A stretch of DNA of 64,000 bases from Selaginella moellendorffii (taxonomy: Eukaryota > Streptophyta > Lycopodiopsida > Selaginellales > Selaginellaceae), in NCBI RefSeq assembly GCF_000143415.4, contig NW_003314352.1:570402-634401 (forward strand), given 5' to 3'. Shown here piece after piece: positions 41,807 to 52,990 of this stretch; the first letter of the stretch is position 1; each line of letters begins with the position of its first letter. A program made the translations under genes and the position numbers. The notes beneath the pieces were generated by a model. The model had not been told where the DNA came from. It saw only the letters and a list, made by a program, of their open reading frames with translations, and searched no databases.

Positions 41807-42350
41807 TGGACACTGCAAAAATCATGATTTACCAAGCTCAGCTCTTGACCTTCCCAGAACCAAGAATCTCTAGAGGTAGCATGGGAGTGTTTTAAATTTC
41901 AAATGGTAATAGGTGAGGCTTTCCCTTAATCACTACAGAGTTAAGAACTGCTGGCTATTGTGAATGATGAGATGTCCAAGAATAAAAGATGAGTACAAAG
42001 GTATCCTTCAAGCTTAAAAGACTGTCTATTCTTTGATCGTGGCGCAAAGTTGAGCCGTTGGAGAATTCTGGTTCTATGGCGGATTATTGCCACTCTCTTG
42101 TCAACGCGCCAATGCCACCACCACTATCCAACAAACGGTTGCTTCCTGTCCGTCCGCAATCCAGGTACTGATGAACCTTGCTTGTGCTCCAAATGTCTTG
42201 TCTGCTCTCTGTCATCAGACGAATTGGATGATGCTCGTGAGATGATCCCGTCCTCATCCTGCTTTCCAGGCGCGTCCGAGTCCCGGAGAAGAGTTCATCA
42301 CCAAGTGTTGTGTCAACTGTTTGAGGGTTACGCGGCTGATTGTGGGCTGT
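41807..42350 (+). pseudogene. Broken duplicate of the 33.25-33.96 kb gene segment
   Basis: The segment follows the order of the original: exon-6 end (CAAGCTCAGCTCTTGACCTTCC), last exon (GAATGATGAGATGTCCAAG) and the start of the Cys-rich gene (CACTCTCTTGTCAACGCGCC, then ATCCCGTCCTCATCCTGC). Many small deletions and substitutions are present. The second gene's start ATGAGCG is now TTGAGCC. It ends near 42350, before the Cys cluster is complete. Retrotransposon-rich DNA lies between it and the original. Confidence 0.8.
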
Positions 42351-42352
42351 GA

Positions 42353-43247
42353 CACCATTACGGCTGAGTCACCGAGAGGCAACGCTTGTGTGTGTGTTCG
42401 TTTTTCTGTGGTGTTTTTGGCGCTTCAGCTTTATAGAGTCGTTCTCTCCTAGCGGTGCTCTAGGGGGTAAGACTGTCAGATTTTCTGAAATCTGAGTGCA
42501 TTAGCCGTTCAGTATTGGGAAGCAGTGCACTCTCGATGTGAACGAGTGAGTGGTAGTCTAGACTGCTACAAAAGATGGAGAGATCAGTTAGTAAAACTCT
42601 TACAGTGCGTGTTCTTCACAACTCTGACTCACATAATCTGACGCAGCGGTTCAATTTTACTTAGGCGATGGATCTGTTGGACGCGCTCCAGTAGTCAACG
42701 CTCGCAATTCCACTCCCGTCACCTACACTGAGACTCCAGGGATCCCTACACAGCACTCGATCCGGACCCCAGGGAAACCTGGTGGAGGGAGAGTTGTAGC
42801 TGAGCACCAATGCTTTGCTGGTAATTTGGCCTTGAATTTGATTGTATTATAACTTAAGGCCATTAAATAAGGAGCATCTATTTATACAAGATAAGGTAAG
42901 TTCTTACGCTTCAGAAGTGGGATTTGCTTGAGAATTTCATTAAACTTCCACCAAGCCAGCACAAGTTTTGCCAATTGCCTAGCATTTGCTACGCAAATTT
43001 CTATTTAAATTTAATGGTTCAGTTTGAATACTTTTAACATCCAGATTAAAATTTATTACCTAAATTTAATCTGGAAAGTGTACATTTAATTTAAGTATAA
43101 AAGGTATTGCTTCTTTATCCTTTAGACAATTAAATAATCAAGCTAAAAAAACGTGCACGAAATATCCTCTTTAGATTTTCTTATTCTCACTATGCACTGA
43201 CGAAAATAAGAAGTGACAATATCTCCGCTGAACGAGCTTGCGCTTGC
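42353..43247. other. No gene recognised; possible retrotransposon end
   Basis: Bases 42353-42830 have a normal base composition but no long open frame. Phrases such as AGAGTCGTTCTCTCCTAGCG and GGAAACCTGGTGGAGGGAG suggest non-coding or LTR-like DNA, but this is weak. Bases 42840-43200 are AT-rich. Confidence 0.3.
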
Positions 43248-44286
43248 TTAGAACACGTCCGGGTTGTAGCGATTCGGGATGGAGCTGTTGTCTTGGGCTC
43301 TTCTCAGGTGGACGGTGAGCGCGTAATTGTTAAGCTGTGGACATGACACAAAAGGATTATTCATGCCACGAAAGCAATGAGCGATGGTTTGGCTTACCTC
43401 TAGAGTCCTCATTTGTTCCTGGTACTGTGTCACGAGTTGCTTCAAATGCTTCACCTCCTTCCCCTTCTCGTCGATCTCCGCCGAGTAGCGCTCGTGTTGG
43501 ATGGCCACTGCCCGCTTGAGGATTCCATTGTCTTTCACCATCACTTGCAGCTGCCCCTTGAGCGTTTCATTCTCCTAGAAACAAATGGAAACAGGCAGCA
43601 GTGGCTTAGCGAGCAGCCAGTGAAAGAGAAAAATCCACACCTTTTGGATGGCTTCCACTGCAGCGGCATTTCGAGTCGTGACGGCCTTCTCGAAAGACTC
43701 CAGTGCTCTGGTTGCGCGCACGCGAGCGTCTGTGAGGTCTGTGGCACTGAGCATCTCCCGCACGAAGAGCTCCACCCATTCCAATCCTTCGCTGCTCGCT
43801 GGCTGTTCCTGCTGCTGGTGGGCCGACGCTGCTGGCGCGTGCTGCGAAGCACTGCTCACCGCTGGCCTCTCGTTGGAGAGCCGCAAATCGTTGAGGCATT
43901 TGATGGCATCGTCCAGATTGTTTCCACAGTTCTCAATGACCTTCTCGACAAGCTGGCGAAAAAAGAGAAAAAATAAATCAAACAACGTCAACTTCAGGAA
44001 AAGAAAGCTTCTTTTCTCTTCGAAGAAAAGAACGCGTTTTTACCTGTCCATCCATGTCAGGATACAAAGCTCTGAGCTGGAGAAAGATGTCGTGTGACGA
44101 GGAGGAAGGAGAGCTCGGCCCAGTGGTACCAGGAGAGCTGCTCCGGCCAAAAACCGGAGCCGCCGAGGGAAAACGAACTGGAGAATTCGAATTCCCACCG
44201 CAGCGTCTCTTGGAGAGGGGAGTCGAGATTGGAGGAGACCCGTGTAGCTCGTCAAAATGCCGCTTCTGACAAACAGCCGCAGACAT
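43248..44286 (-). CDS. CUE-domain protein of the plant ubiquitin system (At5g32440-like)
   Basis: Four exons on the minus strand, 44286-44044, 43952-43641, 43574-43398 and 43334-43248, all phase 0, give 272 residues. The N-terminus (KRHFDELHGSPPISTPLSKRR) is basic and Ser/Pro-rich. A CUE-like helix bundle spans the first intron: IFLQLRALYPDMDGQLVEK, then NCGNNLDDAIKCLNDLRL, with the typical Met/Pro-to-Leu ubiquitin-binding pattern. A coiled coil follows (ENETLKGQLQVMVKDN, EVKHLKQLVTQYQEQM). It ends NRYNPDVF. CUE domains bind mono-ubiquitin. The sequence closely resembles Arabidopsis At5g32440, whose precise role I do not know. Confidence 0.87.
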
Positions 44287-44993
44287 GGCAACTGGTGCGA
44301 CCCACTTTTCTTCGTGATGGCGCTAATCCAAACGTCCTATAACACTCTTCAATCCTGCAAGCTCCACGGATAACAAATCCCTGCTCATGCGCCCCCCGCG
44401 AAGAACCCTAGAAATTCCCCTCGGATCCCCCAATCTGCCGTCGCAGCCGCTCACCTTGCGCACGAAGCTATGCCGGCTGCGATGACGCGCCCCGCATTCC
44501 AAGAACCCTAGCCCGAATCACACGCCTTAACAGCGCCGCTTGGGGGCTTTTCTAGCTTTCTAGGGCAATAAAATACAGCGAAACGGCAACGAGAAAAGTT
44601 AGCGGCTGGTTTAGTTTTAAGAACGGGTATATTCCTTGCGCGTACGCGTGCCACGTGGCAGAGTGTCCGTACCGGATTTTTAGGGTTTCTTCAGCTGAGC
44701 CGTCGTGTCTCTCCAATGGGCAACCGGCCTTGCGCGTCGCGAGCGCGACGAGGGAAGCCGGTGCCGCATTTGGGAAGCGCTAGAGCTGTGCGGCGGCGCG
44801 GGCATGGAATTTCCGTGCTGGCGCCTCATGCGTTTCCGGGGAATGCATTGCAATTGCAATGGTTGATACTCCTCCGTGTAAGTTTGTCCCTTTCCTCGTC
44901 GCTCTCTCCACTTCTCCTGATAAGCTCGCCTCTAGCTGGCCTGTGATCGTTCTTCCCGGTTTGGAGTTTGGACAAGAGAAGGAGAAACGAAAG
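44287..44993. other. Divergent promoter region
   Basis: It separates two divergently transcribed genes. Open frames at 44716-44946 and 44859 are in or near the frame of the next gene and could extend its N-terminus. A TTTTTAGGGTTTCTTC motif occurs near 44678. Confidence 0.4.
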
Positions 44994-47581
44994 ATGGGAG
45001 ACACCAAGAAGAAATGCCTGGGGCGATTCGAGACCTCCTACATGAGGGCGGTAAGTTCTTGCGCGTATCGTTCGTTCTAGAGTCCTTTTCGTTTTTCTAG
45101 ATGGCCCCTCCGGAGCCTTCGGACTATCCTCCACGCACTCGAGACTATGGTCAGTACATGAAGGTGCTAAACAACATCGAGATGAACAAGAAGTTCCAGT
45201 TCCCGATGGGCCTCCCGAAATACAAGTAAGTCTCTCTCGCTCCCAGCTCCAAAGTTGGTCTGATTGATCGGAGTTTGACACAGGTATGATTTCTGCGATG
45301 AGAAGTATCCTCTCCCCGGAGAGAAGAAGAAACCATCCAAGCCGCCGCTTAAGTACAAGCCGAGTTGTCCACAGTACGCACCATACCACTCGACGATGCA
45401 AGACATGAGTTTGATCCAGCGACGCCTTGACACGGAGCCCGAGCAGGAGCATACGTGGTACCGTGACAAGGTAAACTTTCTCCTTTACCGCGGAAGAATG
45501 TTTCGGGTGGTTTTGCTTGGGTCATGTCTCTTCGTGTCATGTCCTTTAGTTTTTTTCGTGCCTGTTTTGCGAAAGAGCTTTGGTTTTTCATGAGGGGGTA
45601 AGGCATGGTGTGAGCAGACGGACAGCATGCAAATGAAGAAGCTTGGGCAGATTAAGGAGCAGCTTGACAGTCTCAAACAGTTGTTTGTGGAGGAGCGGGG
45701 GAAGTGCCAGGATCTGGAGGTACAACTCGAGCGTTTGAGGGCGAAGTCTTCTCAGACACCGAGGAGGAGAGAAGTGGGCATTAGCGGCAGTAGGGAGGAG
45801 ACTCCACGGATCAACGAGAGGCTCCTCAAGTCGTCGGAGGCCGACAAGGTTCTCTCTTGGCTGGCGACTTTTGACGAAGGTGGTGGTGGTGGAAGTTATG
45901 GCAACAATGCGTCGACCGCCGTCGCAAGCACGGTTTTTGATAAGCAGAAGTCGCCGCGAAAGACGTGGGCTTTCAAGGACCAGGTCTGCTTGCCGGGATT
46001 TCATCATTCCAGAGAGAAGGTAATGCAAGCATGGATGGGATTTGAGCAAGGTGAAAAGGAAACTATTGGTGATTACAGTGAAAGGTTTTGGAAGCTACGG
46101 ATGGAGATGATGGGGGTGCAGTCGCTGAGCAACGAGGAGCAGCTTCGCAGGTTCACTGCTGGGCTCAAGTTTAAGATCAGAAATGAGGTGACTGCCTTGA
46201 GGCCGGGTTCTCTGTCCGATGCTATACTGCTAGCTGAGAGAGCTGAGGCTCGGAGCGCTGCCAAAACTAGGCCGACTCGAGCCAAGTCGAAGAAGCTCCC
46301 GATGAAAGCTAGCGTGATTGCAGAGACAGCGGGAAAGAAACCGGGGCAGCTCCAGTTGCTAAGTCCGGTGGAGCAAATACAGTACTTAAATCGTCACAGC
46401 TCTTGCGGGTGTAGGAAGGAGGATCTGCCTCCCGAGGACCAAAAGCAGCAGCAGTAGATGGCTCTTCCAAAGAATGTTGCTTCCTAGCGGCTCGAAAATA
46501 AATGGACAAAGAAGTTCAACAACGTCGTTTCTAGCTAGAGCTTCGACAACCGCAGAGATGGTTTTCTTTATTTATTTTTCTCTTTTTTCTTCTGGGAATC
46601 TTGAGTTAGAGTGACGTTTCTGTCGGTCTTGGTTCGTACAGGTGGATTTCTTCTTCTTCTTCTCTTTTGTTTTGGTTGATAATGGTGGACTATCCTTGCA
46701 GAAACCACCGAGGATTATCAGGCCTATCGACTTGTTTTCAAAGAAACCGAGGACAGCGAGTCCAAAGTGTGGCCAAAGATCAACGTGTGATGATACCGAC
46801 TGCGACTCTCATCTAGAAGAGAGGTCCGTTTAACACAAGTTTCTGTTGCGACAAAGGCTTTCTGTTTTTCCAGGATACCCGAGAGTTCATTCCACAGGCT
46901 AGAACGCGTTCGTCACGAACTTAAGCTGCAAGACGACCCACGGTAAATTCTTCCCTCTTCTTCCTTAAAAGAACGTTTTGGTAAATCAGGACTGTGCTCG
47001 GAGCCTACTACGATCGCTTGCAAACGGCTCCCGAGCCCAAGGAACGCCCGAAGATGCCATATTTTGCTGGAGCAAAGAAACGGCCCATTCCTCCACCTCC
47101 GCCAAGACCAAAGCCTCCTCAGGTAACTACAAAAGCATTCTTTTCCATAGCTTAACGAGCAAAAGTTCTTCACAGATGGATAGGATCATCCTGGACAAGT
47201 CACGAACTTCGAGAGAAGGGACCACGTATGGCTTCGCCAACAGCATGACGATGAGAGCCGGAGCGATGCTATCGCCACCGCAGAAAGATCCCAGAGACAA
47301 AGTAAGCTGCTCTGTCTCGATCAACCAATCACTTTACTTGTTCTTGGTTTTCCACAGCCCAAGGAAGGAGTTCATTCATTCTTCTCGCGAGGATCCTCAG
47401 ACTTGACATCAGAGAATGGAACTGTAAGTTCCCCTTTCTATGATTTCATCTTCTCGCAAGAAATTCACGCTAGATATCCTTCCAGGCGATGGCCGAGTGC
47501 TTCTACGCTCATGCGAGGCCTTATGGAGCTACATTGGTTACTTTGGCGGCAGACAAAGCCCTTAACTCGAGGTACTTTTAA
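44994..47581 (+). CDS. Unidentified nine-exon basic, proline-rich protein
   Basis: Nine exons, 44994-45050, 45101-45225, 45284-45470, 46702-46823, 46874-46942, 46990-47122, 47176-47301, 47358-47423 and 47486-47581, give 326 residues. An in-frame upstream ATG at 44859 is an alternative start. Recognisable traits are Tyr/Pro-rich repeats (PPEPSDYPPRTRDYGQYMK, KYDFCDEKYPLPGEKKK), RIIRPIDLFSKKPR, and a proline run (KKRPIPPPPPRPKPP). No known domain is evident. The many short phrases with paired Pro, Tyr and Lys recall microtubule-inner or axonemal proteins, which a plant with swimming sperm would need; that is speculation. Intron 3 is 1231 nt, about 20 times the local norm, and contains a gag-like ORF. 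Confidence 0.72.
45627..46457 (+). mobile_element. Retrotransposon gag-like ORF inside an intron
   Basis: An uninterrupted 276-codon frame starts at ATG 45627. Residues 1-40 form a coiled coil (IKEQLDSLKQLFVEERGK). The central part is a Ty3/gypsy-type Gag capsid: KVMQAWMGFEQGEKETIGDY, SERFWKLRMEM, NEEQLRRFTAGLKFKIRNEV, LSDAILLAERAEA. The tail is Lys-rich without a CCHC zinc knuckle. Protease, reverse transcriptase and integrase are absent nearby, and I see no LTRs. It lies on the same strand within intron 3 (45471-46701) of the host gene. It may be a recent gag fragment, or a captured gag-derived gene. The lack of any stop over 830 bp argues for recent arrival or retained function. Confidence 0.75.
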
Positions 47582-47846
47582 GTATCAGCCGTTCGAGTGG
47601 CATTTTGCCAAGTTTGAATGGAGCGTTGAAAATTGACTGGGCCATTGACCCCGAAACCGCGGTGCTTGGGCCACTGGCTGGCCACCACGTGTGTGCTGCT
47701 GTGGAAGCGGTGTGGATGAAAGGACGTGTGTAAATTTTCGAAAACCCTAGGGCGGGAGTTCTCCCAGGGCAGCAGGGCGATGGCGATCATCTTCAAGTGA
47801 GTGAGCTATAGATCGATCGGTATCGCAGGAGCAGCGGCGAGTTCTC

Positions 47847-50057
47847 ATGGCATTCATAGAGGTCAGGCCAGTGCTGCAAGAATCCGATGCACTAAAGGAT
47901 CTCGAGGCGCTGTACTTCCTGGCGCAAAAGAGGAGCTTGGTTCTTGAGGAGAAGCATCTGTCGATCCGAAAGGAGGTGGCCAAGCTTCGCGATATGGTGC
48001 TGGAAATGCAGATGGATCCGGTGTTCATCCCCGTCCAGATCACGGAGTGCGACGAGTGCGTCGAGGTGAGCTCGCCAGACGCGCTGGAGGTGGAAATCCG
48101 GCAGCTCCAGGACGAGAGAAATTCGGCGCTCCAGGAGATGGAGAAGAACACGGTGTTTTGCAGCGATTATAGCAGCTTCATGGAGCAGAAGACGTGCGCG
48201 CTTGTGGAGAAGATGTACGAGTACTACGTCAACCTCCATTCCAAGATCGAGGAGATCATGAAATCGAGGAACAAGGCCGTGGAGGAGCTCCACTACGTGT
48301 TGGGAATCATCGCCAAGATGGAGAGTAGCTTGGATGCGTTCCAAGCAGCACACAACCAGGTACTTCTCGTCGACAGCTTCACACACCTTTGTGTTATTGC
48401 TTGCTGATTTGAGAAAGGGATAGTTGGCTCACAGACGGTTGCAGAGAAAGAGAGCCTGACGAGGGAGCTGTGGCAAGCTCGAAGCGATAAAGACCGGATT
48501 TTCCGAGAGCTCTCGGAGTTTATCAACCGGGAGGAAAACGTCAATGCGACGGTGAGGAGGCTCACAGTGGACAAAGAAAGGCTTCAGAAAGAACTCAGCA
48601 GCTTTGTGGCTGAGAAAGAAAGTCTGGCGAGGAATCTCAACAAAGTTGTGGAGGAGAAGACGAACATCGCCTCCGAGAGAGAAGCGTTGGTCAAGAATTT
48701 GAGCCAGGTTGCTGCCGAGAAGGAGCGTCTTCATGTAGAGTATAAGACCTCGCAGTTCGAAAAGGAAGATAACATCCGGAGGCTAACTTTGCACAAGGAC
48801 CGTCTTGAGGAAAGCATATCGAGCATTACATCCGAGAAGGACAGCTTGGCCAAAAATCTGAAGAAGGTGGCGTTTGAGAAGGAACGTCTTGAAGAGGACA
48901 TGAAAAGCGCGCACTCGGAGAAAGAAGCTCTTGCGACAAACTGTAGAAGGCTGACTGTACATGCAGAGAGTTTAGAGGGAAGTATAGGGAGGATAACGTC
49001 GGACAAGGATTCGCTTGACAGGAACTTAGCAAGGGTGGCAGCAGAGAAGCAGCTTCTCTGCGTAGAAAACGAAGGATTGCAGAGGGAGAAGAGGAGCCTC
49101 TCTTTGTGCAAAGACAGATTAGAGGAAGATCTCAAAGCTACTCGAACACAGATAGATGCTTTGGGCGATCAAATCGGCGGGTTTGTGAAAAGCAGGGAGA
49201 GTATGGCTAAGGAAATCACAGACTTGACGTCGCAGAAGGAAGCTCTAACGAAAGAAGTCTCTAGCATTTCTTCCCAGAAGGAGAACTTGTCCAAGCAACT
49301 CACAGCCGTCATGGCTGAGAAAGACAACCTTGCGAAAGAGCTCAAGGAGAAAGTGTTAGAGAAAAGCAGGCTGGAGAGCGACGTGAGAGTGAAGTCCTCG
49401 AATATCGACGCACTGGAGAAGAAACTCAAACAAGTGGAAGGAAGAAGGTACAAACCGCATCTCTCCTTCATGCATTAGAAAGACCCCACGCTCTTCACTT
49501 GTCCTGCAACGTTGCAGAGACATGCAGGAATTTATTCTGGAAGATCGTTCTAAGCAATTATGCCACACTCAGCAGGGATCCAAGGAAGAGGAAATAAAGT
49601 TTGCCACTGCCGCCATCCTCCGCCTCCAAGCGAAGTTTATCAACCTGGAAGACCAGCTCAAGCGGATCAGGCGGTACACTGTCCAAGGAAAAGGGGGAAA
49701 CTCAGAGATGGTAGAAGCAGACTTAGTCCGGATTTGCGAGGAGTACAAGCAGCTTCGCTCAGGTAGATGCTCTCTTTTACGTTTTCTTCTCTAAAGGATT
49801 TGTCATGGCAGACTTGGGAGAGGTTCGCATCCAGAAGGAAAACATCGAGTCAACGATCAAGCAGCTCGACTCGGGCATTTCGACGAAGCGCAACATGTTG
49901 GAGATGACCGAGAGGCACTTGCAGGTATGCACGGGCATGCTCGTCCAGTGGCAAGCCGCTCACTGTCCTCGTGGCGCAGGGAGCCATCTCCATGCTCGAG
50001 ATCATCACCAAGAAAGCCAAGGAGTTGCAACACGTTACTGTCCATTGGAGGCCTTGA
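47847..50057 (+). CDS. Long coiled-coil protein
   Basis: Five exons, 47847-48359, 48435-49447, 49518-49762, 49812-49924 and 49980-50057, give 653 residues. Almost all of it is predicted coiled coil. The 337-codon second exon is made of repeated units of about 19-28 residues such as RLTVDKERLQKELSSFVAEK, EKERLEEDMKSAHSEKEALA and SSISSQKENLSKQLTAVMAE. There is no membrane helix or known enzymatic domain. Such proteins act as cytoskeletal or organelle tethers, but the role here is unknown. The last intron is 55 nt. Two decayed partial copies lie downstream at 52270-52990 and 54540-54665. Confidence 0.8.
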
Positions 50058-50640
50058 TGATCCATAGGCATCAATGCTGTAGTACACACAGCTGTGGTTT
50101 TTTACAGGAGGGAGACGGGCATTCTAGATAGCTTCCTTTGTATATATATAAATTACTCGAGGGAATTCATTGATGTCAATGTGATGTGATCTATCGATGA
50201 GCTGATTTGTCTTTTAATTCTACTGGCGCCAGAGCAAAGGAAGAAACTCCCTCCGTAATGATATTTGAATCGTTTATGAATTATAAGCATGTGTACTGAA
50301 ATATTTTTGGTCGAGTAGTCTACGGGTGCGTTTCACGCGTATCAGACTTGATTATACGACAGCCTTGGCATCTTGCATCAAGTTGATCTATAAAAGAAAG
50401 AAAAGCTTCAAGGATTTGGTAAGGCCTGAGACCATGCAGGAAACTCGGAATCTTTTTTAAGAAATGATAATCCCAGCCAACTTCGAAGGTTTTCGAAGGA
50501 AACTGTAGATGCACGGTGACAATGTCGACAATCACTCGAAGAAGAATGTTTTCGTACTTGGGCACAAACAAGTGCACAGCTCCAGGAACGTAAAGTTTCC
50601 AGTTTGGATCTCACTGGAGAATGGTAGTATGTTCTGCAGT
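50058..50640. other. Intergenic, no gene seen
   Basis: No coding sequence is recognised. It probably holds the 3' untranslated region of the coiled-coil gene. Confidence 0.4.
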
Positions 50641-50649
50641 AATAGGACA

Positions 50650-51105
50650 AATCCTGGAGCAAGGAAGCCTCGGATGCTACGGCGTGGGCTGTGGTCGCCA
50701 TTTGAAGACGAGTTATTGATCGAGTGCGTGCTCAAGCACGATCACAGCCGATGGAGTTAAGTTCGAAAGCATGCTAGTACATATATACACACCAGTCATG
50801 AGAAGCTTTCGTAGGCAATTGTCTGTGATGATCACTGAGCTAGTTACAGGCGGGAAGAGCCGCAGGCTGCAACTATCTGAGGCCGGGGCTCAACCACAGT
50901 GATTTCTGAAGGAGTTCATTGTGGGAATGCATGCAATTGTGGTGGGTCATGAATATGTTTCTACTGTTTCTGAAATTTTGTCCTGTGCATAACTGGCACA
51001 TGGTCTGCAAAGCTCCCCGGTCGCACGGACAACCAGATCAAGAACTGCTGGAACTCCACCATCAGAAAGAAGTTGATGGTGCTTGGGACACAAACTAAAT
51101 TCTAA
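50650..51105 (+). pseudogene. R2R3-MYB transcription-factor relic
   Basis: Three separated pieces match the MYB DNA-binding region in order. 50674-50760 gives RRGLWSPFEDELLIECVLKH, the start of R2. About 50850-50915 gives GKSRRLQ, then after a frame change NYLRPGLNH, the end of R2. 51001-51105 gives [18 protein letters not shown], then STIRKKL, the R3 recognition helix, followed by a stop. Sequence between the pieces is missing or frameshifted, so no full R2R3 domain can be made. [15 protein letters not shown] resembles the MYB46/83-type group. Open frames after 51105 (for example SFLEEDGAGYSAH near 51500) may be its C-terminus. Confidence 0.75.
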
Positions 51106-51630
51106 ATCCCAGCAGGCTAAAAACACGACTTCATTAGGCACAACAACCCGCAGTGAACTCGAAGCTCCCGCTACTGCCAGATCCACTGAAGTGGCTTCTT
51201 GGGCATTCACAAACAGCAACAGTAGCAGAAGCAGCAGGAGAAATTCTCCAATTTCGTCAATGGTGGGATTGTGACGAGAATTTGATAGCTGAGGCAGTGG
51301 TACGATTCAAATGTCTCAATTCCAGGCTCAGAAACAGCAGCACGAGGATCATCAAGATCAATGCATCAATGCCTTGGTTTCGAGGCTGGGCCTCCCGCTA
51401 CAAACATCCTCAACCCTTTCGATCTCACACACATTTTCGATGCTCCAGAGAAGCGGGTCGTGCAAACCCGATGCTGCCCGTTTTGCCAAAACGGGCAGTT
51501 CTTTTCTGGAGGAAGACGGGGCTGGATATTCGGCTCATCTTGAAGGACAAACCATTCTTCTTTGAACACGAACTCCATATATTCCTTGTATAAACTATTG
51601 ACAATTTATAAAATAAGAGTGTGTTAAAGC
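51106..51630. other. Possible C-terminal remains of the MYB relic
   Basis: Several frames are partly open but none is continuous with the MYB repeats. I do not call a gene. Confidence 0.3.
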
Positions 51631-51639
51631 TCGCATGCT

Positions 51640-52160
51640 ACTTCTGGAATACCATTCTAGGGCGCTTGGTCGAAAAGGCGTCTCACGGCTCCTCGGATGC
51701 CGGAGCAGCCTGGTTGGCGGCGTTTATTGGAGCTATGCGGTACTGGGGGACGTGAAGCGGGTGTTTGAGCGGCTGCCAGATGATGTTGCGAAGATGAATG
51801 CCATAGTTTTAGCGAATGCCGCGAATGGAGAAAAGTGTACGTTTATGGGAAACATCACAGAAGAATATACAAAGTCTCTTTAGATGGAAGAGGGGAAGAC
51901 ACTGTTTTATTTGTGCCGGAAAGGCACAAAAACTCGTGAAATGCTGCTCTTGCAGCTTATGCAGTAAACGGGCATCCTGAGGAATCTGTTTCAACCTTTG
52001 GGAAGATGTCTTACTGCAACAGTCTCTGGTGGATGGCTGCCTTGCACACAAGTTGCGACTCGAGGATGCTAACATTCTCTTTAACAACACTCCACAGCAC
52101 AATGTGGCGTCGTGGAACAACATTGTCGGCGTGTATGCCGACCAGCGGAGCTGCAAGCGG
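51640..52160 (+). pseudogene. PPR protein relic
   Basis: Fragments of PLS-type repeats are seen in changing frames: LGDVKRVFERLPDDVAKMNA near 51750, AYAVNGHPEESVSTFGKM near 51955, and LEDANILFNNTPQHNVASWN near 52060, followed by NIVGVYA. Stops and frameshifts separate them. It is not functional as a PPR protein. Confidence 0.75.
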
Positions 52161-52269
52161 TTTGCATGGATGAGAGCACTACCGCAGCCTGGCGAGAAAG
52201 ATGTGACGGAGGTGGAACTGCTGGTTCTTTTTCACCGGATGCTCTGGCATGGTCGACGGTGCTGGGACG

Positions 52270-52990
52270 AAAGCTTACAACGGACAAGAATTCGCTTGAC
52301 AGGAAGCAAAGGTGGCAGCAGAGAAGCTAGAAAACGAAAGATTGCAGAGCAGGAAGAGGAGCCTCTCTCTGTGCAAGGACAGCTACTAGTGCACAGAGCG
52401 ATCAAGTGAGTTTGTGAGCAGGGAGAGCATGGCAAAGAACAGACTTGACGTTGTAGAAGGAAGCTCTAGTCATTAACATGTCAGAACTCGTGAGAAAGAG
52501 CTCAAGGCGAAAGTGGTGGAGAAAGAAACCTGGAGAAGAAGCTCAGAAGGTACAAACCGCATCCCTGAGCAGCAGGCAAGAATTCAATTGCATTGCATTG
52601 CATACAATGGGCACAGCGAGACTAAAAACAGCATATAGATGGATAGATCTTGTCCTGCAACGTTGCAGAGACATGCAGGAATTTATTCTGGAAGAGAAGA
52701 AAGTTCGCCTCCGCCGACATCCTGGAAGACCAGCGGATCAGGCGGCACACAGTCCAAGGCAGAGAAGCGGATTTGCGAGGAGCTTCGCCCAGGTACCTTT
52801 TAGATATCTTTTTTACGTCGTCGTCTCTGTTGGGGATGCACTTGCATGTATGCACGGGCTCGTCCAGTGGCAAGCTGCTCACCGTCAGGGAGCCATCTCC
52901 ATGCTCGAGATCATCACCAAGAAGGTCAAGGAGTTGCAACACGTTACTCTCCCGCTGGAGGCCACTAGGGAGACGAGCATTTTCGAAGCT
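52270..52990 (+). pseudogene. Decayed partial copy of the coiled-coil gene
   Basis: It follows the original order. 52285-52385 matches exon 2 (GGACAAGAATTCGCTTGACA, GGAAGAGGAGCCTCTCTCTG). 52545-52560 and 52640-52700 match the end of exon 2, the intron and exon 3 (GTCCTGCAACGTTGCAGAGA, ATGCAGGAATTTATTCTGGA). 52830-52950 matches the exon 4/5 boundary (CCATCTCCATGCTCGAGATC). Long internal deletions break the frame. It directly follows the PPR relic. Confidence 0.8.
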
